Shown one piece after another: positions 23,118-27,628 of a DNA stretch of 27,628 nucleotides. Source of the DNA: Lachnospiraceae bacterium UBA7110 (GTDB lineage: Bacteria > Bacillota > Clostridia > Lachnospirales > Lachnospiraceae); the NCBI GenBank assembly GCA_002492295.1, contig DKYC01000046.1:1-27628 (forward strand). The letters run 5' to 3'. The position numbers were made by a program, and so were the translations under genes. Every line of letters starts with the position of its first letter. The first letter of the stretch is position 1. The notes under the pieces are model-generated. The model searched no databases, was not told where the DNA came from, and saw only the letters and a list, made by a program, of their open reading frames with translations.

Positions 23118-23143
23118 AAATTTCAGAAAATATTCAGAAAATT
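23118..23143. promoter_or_regulatory. Two overlapping CodY-box-like sites upstream of the motA promoter
   Basis: AAATTTCAGAAAATA (23118-23132) has two mismatches to AATTTTCWGAAAATT. AATATTCAGAAAATT (23129-23143) has only one. Their centres are 11 bp apart, one helical turn. They end one base before the predicted -35, so bound CodY would block polymerase. Confidence 0.6.
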
Positions 23144-23144
23144 G

Positions 23145-23173
23145 TTGCAATTTATGTAACCTTAAAGTATTAT
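23145..23173 (+). promoter_or_regulatory. Predicted sigma-A promoter of motA-motB
   Basis: TTGCAA (23145-23150), 17-nt spacer, TATTAT (23168-23173). Transcripts would have a leader of about 105 nt. The inverted motif TTATGTAA (23152-23159) lies in the spacer. No sigma-D-like promoter was seen. Confidence 0.6.
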
Positions 23174-23285
23174 ATATATATGAGAAAAATGCATGGCGTA
23201 AGCAAACCATTGATTTGTTTAATGTGCTTTGACAGGATGCCTGATATACGCAAAAAGAGATAAAAGATAAAGGAGTGTGTAAAAA

Positions 23286-24080
23286 GTGGATTTAGCGTCT
23301 TTGATAGGTATGATAGTAGGTTTTGTTTTGGTTGTGTTTGGTATTTTACAAAGTGCCGGATCAGTTTCTGGTCTGATATGGTTCCTTGATGCGCCATCGG
23401 CGTTGATTACGTTTGGAGGCTCCATCTTTGCGACGATGACTTCATGCACGATGCCAAACTTCGTCGGCGGCTTGAAGAGTATCGGATTGATATTTAAGCC
23501 TGTCAAGGTAAATATACCGGAAATGATTACAAAGATTATTGAACTTTCCAATATTGCGAGAAAGGAAGGCCTGCTTTCCCTGGAGGAGGCTGCCGGAAAT
23601 CTGGATGATGATTTTATGAAGAAAGGCATCATGCTGATTGTGGACGGTACCGATCCGGAGCTTGTAAGGGGAATTTTGGAGACAGAGTTAAACAGCATTG
23701 ATGAACGGCATAAATTAAGGTCCGGCTTTTGGGACTCGCTTGGATCCATGGGTCCTGCATGGGGTATGATTGGTACGCTCGTTGGTTTGATCTGTATGCT
23801 TCAGAACATGTCCGATCCTACGACAATCGGTCCGAAAATGGGTGTTGCCCTGATTACGACATTCTATGGTTCCATGCTTGCAAACTGGATTTGCTCACCC
23901 TGTTCCAATAAGCTGCAGGCAAATAATGCGACAGAAATCAGTTCCAAGGAAATTATGATAGAGGGACTTCTTTCCATACAGGCAGGAGAGAACCCGAGAG
24001 TCATTGAAGAGAAGCTCAAATCCTTCCTTGCACCGAAGGATAGAGGAAATTCAGAAGAAGGCGGTGGAGGTGAAGCTTAA
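23286..24080 (+). CDS. motA: Flagellar motor stator protein MotA
   Basis: The proton-channel stator subunit, 264 residues, GTG start with AAGGAG about 10 nt upstream. Four transmembrane segments are visible: about 2-22, 33-53, 151-173 and 186-206. The cytoplasmic loop has ARKEGLLSLEE with the conserved Arg and Glu that touch FliG. The conserved proline is P157 in MGPAWGMIGTLVG. The C-terminal tail is acidic and Gly-rich. motB begins on the last base of the stop codon (TAATG), so the two are translationally coupled. Whether it conducts H+ or Na+ cannot be told safely from sequence alone. Confidence 0.96.
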   Translation: MDLASLIGMIVGFVLVVFGILQSAGSVSGLIWFLDAPSALITFGGSIFATMTSCTMPNFVGGLKSIGLIFKPVKVNIPEMITKIIELSNIARKEGLLSLEEAAGNLDDDFMKKGIMLIVDGTDPELVRGILETELNSIDERHKLRSGFWDSLGSMGPAWGMIGTLVGLICMLQNMSDPTTIGPKMGVALITTFYGSMLANWICSPCSNKLQANNATEISSKEIMIEGLLSIQAGENPRVIEEKLKSFLAPKDRGNSEEGGGGEA

Positions 24081-25015
24081 TGGGAAAGAAAAAGGAAGAA
24101 TTTAAACTCCCGCCTGGAACTCCGGAACCCTGGATGAGCACGTTCTCGGACATGATGACGCTGCTGATGTGCTTTTTCGTGCTGCTGTTTTCCATGTCAA
24201 CCGTTGACGCGGCAAAGTTTGAGGAAGTGGCGAAGTCCTTCCAGTCCACCTTTAGTATCTTTAAGGGCGGTGCACAGGCAATCGGCGACGGTATTTTGGT
24301 CAGCAACGGTGTGAGCCAGTTGAACATGCTTGACGAGTTTATTAATTCCAGCGGTAAGACGGCGGAAGCTGATGCAAAAGATCCCGAGAAACTCGATAAA
24401 ACGGAACAGGCATCGGCAGATGTTGCGCCTACGGACGCTTCGACGGCGGCTGCAATGGAAGCTGCGGAGGTTTTGGGACTGACGCAGCAGGAAGTACAGG
24501 ATTTGAAAGAAACCGTCGAGCAGATTGAGGAGGAAAAGCTGAAACTCTCGGAGGCGCTCGCGGAGAGGATTGAAGAGGCGGTTGCCGAAAATATGATTGA
24601 GGATAAGGTGGATGTATCCGTAAATGCGGATTATGTACTGCTTACCTTTAACGGTGCGTTCCTGTTTGATTCGGGAAAAGCCGATTTGAAAGCGGATGCA
24701 CTTCCGGTATTGAATAAAGTGGGGGTAATCCTTGCAAGATATGCCCAGTGGGACATTGAGATAGAGGGACATACGGATTCCGTTCCGCTAAACGGGGGGC
24801 GCTATGAAAATAATGATGTGCTCAGCAGCTACAGGGCGCTTGCGGTCTTTGACTATCTGACGGAAAATTCCAGCATTGATCCGGGAACCATAAAGCATTC
24901 CGGACGCGGCGAGTATATGCCGATTGCAGACAACGCGACGCCTGAGGGAAGGGCAAAAAACAGGCGCGTTGAGATTAAAGTATATAATTCATTGAGCTCC
25001 GGCAGGATGAATTAA
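24080..25015 (+). CDS. motB: Flagellar motor stator protein MotB
   Basis: The peptidoglycan-anchored stator partner of MotA, 311 residues. After a basic N-terminus, W18 precedes the single transmembrane helix (about 22-40, FSDMMTLLMCFFVLLFSM), with the ion-binding aspartate D24 present. A plug and linker region (about 45-190) is long and rich in Ala and Glu, with a predicted coiled coil. The C-terminal OmpA-like domain has LFDSGKADLKADALPVL, then IEGHTDSVPL and SSYRALAVFDYL and NRRVEIKV. All functional landmarks are present. It overlaps motA by one base. Confidence 0.96.
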   Translation: MGKKKEEFKLPPGTPEPWMSTFSDMMTLLMCFFVLLFSMSTVDAAKFEEVAKSFQSTFSIFKGGAQAIGDGILVSNGVSQLNMLDEFINSSGKTAEADAKDPEKLDKTEQASADVAPTDASTAAAMEAAEVLGLTQQEVQDLKETVEQIEEEKLKLSEALAERIEEAVAENMIEDKVDVSVNADYVLLTFNGAFLFDSGKADLKADALPVLNKVGVILARYAQWDIEIEGHTDSVPLNGGRYENNDVLSSYRALAVFDYLTENSSIDPGTIKHSGRGEYMPIADNATPEGRAKNRRVEIKVYNSLSSGRMN

Positions 25016-25036
25016 TATAAATAAGGGGGACAAACG

Positions 25037-25555
25037 ATGAAACGAAATTTATTATCTATCATTATCCTTGCATTGCTGGTAGTCAATATTGTATTGTCGG
25101 CAATCATGATGGTAACCGTCTCAAGCGCATCGAGAAAGACAGCGGCGCTTGTGGCAGACATTTCCACAATCATAGGGCTTGAAATTGACGGACTGCCTGC
25201 ATCGGATGTAGGAGCGGCACCCGTTACGATGGCGGATACGGCTGTTTACAACATTACGGATGAGATGACAATTCCGTTAAAGAGCGACGAGGACGGTACA
25301 GGTCATTATGCAGTGGGCAATGTGTCGCTTTCGCTTAATAAGACACATGACGACTACAAGACATATAATGAGGAAACGCTTGCAACAAGTGAGGGTATTA
25401 TTAAGGATATTATATACTCCGTACTGGGCAACTACACGATGAATGAGGCAAGGAGCAATGACACGCAGATTAAGGCGGAGATTCTTGGAAAAATCCAGGA
25501 GAAATTTGGTTCGGATGTCATTTACGATGTATCATTTAGTTTCTTATATTCATAA
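25037..25555 (+). CDS. fliL: Flagellar basal body-associated protein FliL
   Basis: A protein of 172 residues with one N-terminal membrane segment (about 7-29). A periplasm/exterior-side domain follows, including ISTIIGLEIDGLP, then MTIPLKSDEDGTGHYAVGNV and the C-terminal IQEKFGSDVIYDVSFSFLYS. The build and position between motB and fliM fit FliL, which rings the stator and supports torque. Sequence divergence is high in this family, so order supports the call. GGGGGA before the ATG is the ribosome site. Confidence 0.88.
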   Translation: MKRNLLSIIILALLVVNIVLSAIMMVTVSSASRKTAALVADISTIIGLEIDGLPASDVGAAPVTMADTAVYNITDEMTIPLKSDEDGTGHYAVGNVSLSLNKTHDDYKTYNEETLATSEGIIKDIIYSVLGNYTMNEARSNDTQIKAEILGKIQEKFGSDVIYDVSFSFLYS

Positions 25556-25562
25556 AGTTTAA

Positions 25563-25731
25563 GGGGCTAGATTGAAAAATCAAAGATTTTTCAATCGGCA
25601 AATTTGTGCAGAGGCACAAATTCGCAGGAATTTGGCAACTGCATGGGGGATTAGTGTGAAAAATAAATTTTTCACACGACAGATTTGTGCTTGCGCCCAA
25701 ATTCGCAGACATTGGCAAAAATGGGGGCTTA
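25563..25731. repeat. Two tandem ~84-bp structured repeats between fliL and fliM
   Basis: Each unit has GGGG-n-TAG, then hairpin A, hairpin B, GCAG, TTGGCA and ATGGGGG. Hairpin A1 is a perfect 12-bp stem (GATTGAAAAATC, 25570-25596). A2 is a perfect 10-bp stem (GTGTGAAAAA, 25654-25677). Hairpin B1 pairs AATTTGTGC with GCACAAATT (25601-25622). B2 (25681-25704) is the same with one mismatch. The A hairpins differ in sequence, but both keep pairing, which suggests compensatory change and selection for structure. Confidence 0.8.
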
Positions 25732-25813
25732 TATGGAACAAGGGGAAATTGGTATATTTAGGGTTATGAACGAAAACCTCTTTGAAACAATGCTAACAGG
25801 GGGTGAATAGCGA

Positions 25814-26794
25814 ATGGGAGAGGTATTATCTCAAAGTGAGATTGACAGTTTGCTGGCGGCGTTAAGCAGCGGCGAGCTGGATGTGGAGGATATGCAGGAG
25901 AAGGACGAGCGACAGGTCAAAAATTATGACTTTAGCCGGCCTGCAAAATTCTCGAAGGAGCACTTAAGAACATTAAACATGATTTTTGACAACTATGGAA
26001 GATTACTGTCAACAAACTTACCGGTTTATTTGAGGAAAAATGTGCAGGTGAGTGTGGCAAGCTCTGAGACGGTAACCTTTGCCGAATTCTCGAACGCGTT
26101 ATCCAATCCGGTATTACTTACGGTCGTTAATTTTTCTCCAATGCCGGGAAACATCATTATGGAGTTGACAAGTGGGTTGGGGTATGCGATTATAGATAGG
26201 ATGCTGGGAGGCAGAGGCGACGCATTGGAAAAGCCGAGAGAATTCTCGGAAATTGAGATGAGCATTATTGAGCGAATCATGGTTATCTGTATGCAGCTGT
26301 TAAGGGAACCTTGGAAGAACGTAGCGGAAGTTGACCCGTTTTTGGAACGGATTGAGACGAATCCGCAGTTTGCCCAGATTATTTCGCCGAGTGATATGGT
26401 GGCGCTTGTTACCATGAATGTAAAAATCGGTGAAGTAGAAGGTCTGATGAATGTGTGTATGCCATTCTTTACACTGGAGTCAGTTATGGACAGACTCAAT
26501 ACCAAGTTCTGGTATTCGAGCATGCAGAACCTGGATGACGAATCTTATGAGCAGTTTGTTGAAGGCATGGTGCGCAGGGTGGATGTGCCAGTGAAGGCGG
26601 TGCTTGGAAAGAGTGTTATCACGGTCAATGATTTTGTGAACATACAGGTGGGTGACATTATACGGCTTGATACCAAAGTCGAGGATGAGCTGGATGTATA
26701 TGTGGGGAATATAAAGAAATTCAGTGCAGTTCCTGGCGCAAGCAAGGAAGCGTATGCAGTGAGGGTAACATCTGTATTTAGGGAGGAGGAATAG
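25814..26794 (+). CDS. fliM: Flagellar motor switch protein FliM
   Basis: C-ring switch protein, 326 residues. The N-terminal CheY-P binding peptide is intact: MGEVLSQSEIDSLLAALSSG. YDFSRPAKFSKEHLRTLNMI follows. The CheC-like middle domain has GLGYAIIDRMLGGRG. The C-terminal SpoA domain (about 245-320) has VPVKAVLGKSVITVNDF and VGDIIRLD. Rotation switching through phosphorylated CheY is therefore likely. The start follows GGGGGTGA. fliY begins 4 nt after its stop, after GGAGGAGG. The long gap upstream carries the tandem structured repeat. Confidence 0.97.
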   Translation: MGEVLSQSEIDSLLAALSSGELDVEDMQEKDERQVKNYDFSRPAKFSKEHLRTLNMIFDNYGRLLSTNLPVYLRKNVQVSVASSETVTFAEFSNALSNPVLLTVVNFSPMPGNIIMELTSGLGYAIIDRMLGGRGDALEKPREFSEIEMSIIERIMVICMQLLREPWKNVAEVDPFLERIETNPQFAQIISPSDMVALVTMNVKIGEVEGLMNVCMPFFTLESVMDRLNTKFWYSSMQNLDDESYEQFVEGMVRRVDVPVKAVLGKSVITVNDFVNIQVGDIIRLDTKVEDELDVYVGNIKKFSAVPGASKEAYAVRVTSVFREEE

Positions 26795-26798
26795 GATA

Positions 26799-27628
26799 AT
26801 GGATGGTATGTTATCTCAGGACGAAATAAATGCGTTGTTGAATGGCGTGGACCTGTCGGCAGACAGCGGAAGCGATGCGGGATCGGATACCGCGACAGCA
26901 ACGGTGGCAGGGGAAGATCCCTTGTCGGATGTGGAGAAGGATGCGATAGGAGAAGTTGCAAATATCAGTATGGGTACTTCTGCTACAACGCTTTATTCAC
27001 TTGTAAATAAGAAGGTTAATATTACAACACCCGTTGTAGAGATGACAACATGGGCGGATGTGATTGAGGAGTATGAAAGACCGTGTGTATTTATTCAGAT
27101 TAAATATACAGTCGGATTAAACGGAACGAATATTCTGGTTTTGAAGGAGCATGACGTTAAGGTTATTACGGACCTGATGATGGGCGGTGACGGTACAAAT
27201 GTCGAAGGGGAACTGACAGAGCTTCACCTGAGTGCGATTTCCGAAGCGATGAACCAGATGATGGGATCGTCTTCGACATCACTTTCCTCTATGCTGGGCA
27301 AAACAATTGATATCAGCCCGCCAGAGGCAAGCCTTGTGGATTTGCAGTCAAAGGAGCCAAAGGAGCTTTCCCCGTTCCTTGAGGACAATTTTGTTAAGAT
27401 TTCTTTCAGAATGCAGATTGAGGATTTGGTGGATTCCACATTAATGCAGCTGTATCCGTTAGAGTTTGCGAAGGATGTATCGGATACTTTTATGAATCAG
27501 ATGATGGGCGGCGGGGATACAGCAGCACCGGAAGCACCTGCGCCTGCGCCAACACCTGCACCTGCGCCAATGCCTGCAGCGCCTGCACCGGATATGAGTA
27601 TGCAGCAGCCTCAGATGAACATGGGAAT
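26799..27628 (+). CDS. fliY: Flagellar motor switch phosphatase FliY (N-terminal part), cut by window end
   Basis: The frame is open to the last base, and 276 codons are visible. The first residues (MLSQDEINALLNGV) form a CheY-P-binding peptide like that of FliM. The CheC-type domain follows, with two intact phosphatase centres, EVAN and EAMN. In each, the Asn is followed by exactly 22 residues and then Pro (the E-x2-N-x22-P pattern). This indicates CheY-P hydrolysis activity. The fragment ends in a Pro/Ala linker (APAPAPTPAPAP). The FliN-like SpoA domain expected next lies outside the window. An FliN-only protein is excluded by the CheC domain. Confidence 0.94.
   Translation, partial: MDGMLSQDEINALLNGVDLSADSGSDAGSDTATATVAGEDPLSDVEKDAIGEVANISMGTSATTLYSLVNKKVNITTPVVEMTTWADVIEEYERPCVFIQIKYTVGLNGTNILVLKEHDVKVITDLMMGGDGTNVEGELTELHLSAISEAMNQMMGSSSTSLSSMLGKTIDISPPEASLVDLQSKEPKELSPFLEDNFVKISFRMQIEDLVDSTLMQLYPLEFAKDVSDTFMNQMMGGGDTAAPEAPAPAPTPAPAPMPAAPAPDMSMQQPQMNMG

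Noticed and set aside
23174..23285. Riboswitch in the ~105-nt motA leader
   Set aside because: GCAAACCATT looks like part of GEMM-I, but I could not find the conserved partner segments. Only small weak stems are visible.
24197..24772. 191-residue minus-strand open frame opposite motB
   Set aside because: Antisense of a clearly conserved gene, with no family resemblance or ribosome site.
25572..25769. Possible small 65-residue protein from TTG in the fliL-fliM gap
   Set aside because: Its peptide repeat (RQICAEAQIRR / RQICACAQIRR) merely mirrors the tandem hairpin DNA. DNA-level pairing explains conservation better than coding.

Overview
The window is chromosomal DNA from a motile, Gram-positive, endospore-lineage anaerobe, most likely Clostridia of the Lachnospiraceae type (Roseburia/Butyrivibrio-like). 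Grounds: a sporulation sigma-K type factor, CodY, an FliY with two CheC-type centres, the TIGR02530-type flagellar protein, an FlbD/SwrD homologue, strong Shine-Dalgarno sites, TTG/GTG starts, and a Bacillus-like gene order. The genus is an inference from gene content. All genes lie on the + strand. No tRNA, rRNA, CRISPR array, insertion sequence or prophage is visible.

Region 1 (1-9436) is housekeeping. It holds the 3' part of lepA (elongation factor 4), hemW (radical-SAM heme chaperone), a sigK-like gene with no pro-sequence, comM/yifB (Mg-chelatase-like ATPase), dprA (DNA-processing protein A), topA (topoisomerase I) and codY (GTP/branched-chain amino acid-sensing repressor). The dprA-topA-...-codY-flgB order matches Bacillus subtilis, but trmFO, xerC/codV and hslVU (clpQY) are absent between topA and codY.

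Region 2 (9437-22689) starts after a clear intrinsic terminator and a near-consensus promoter. It is the basal body and hook part of the fla/che operon: flgB, flgC, fliE, fliF, fliG, fliH, fliI, fliJ, a ylxF/motE-like gene, fliK, flgD, a TIGR02530-type gene and flgE. They encode the rod, MS ring, switch, export ATPase complex, hook-length ruler, hook cap and hook.

Region 3 (22690-27628) follows a large inverted repeat and two tandem terminators. It holds the motor genes flbD, motA, motB, fliL, fliM and the 5' part of fliY. motA has its own promoter.

The most interesting content is regulatory. (a) The sigK Shine-Dalgarno lies in a long predicted hairpin, and a sigma-E/K-like promoter inside it would start transcripts that lack the masking arm. 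(b) CodY-box-like sequences overlap the flgB promoter and abut the motA promoter, and codY is the gene just upstream. (c) A TTTACATAA motif recurs, in both orientations, only in flagellar intergenic regions. (d) Structured repeats sit in the fliE-fliF, ylxF-fliK, flgE-flbD and fliL-fliM gaps. (e) The middle of flgE has foreign-looking codon use and a G8 tract. I saw no wholly new multi-gene system. The gene content is conserved, and what may be undescribed is this regulatory and repeat architecture.
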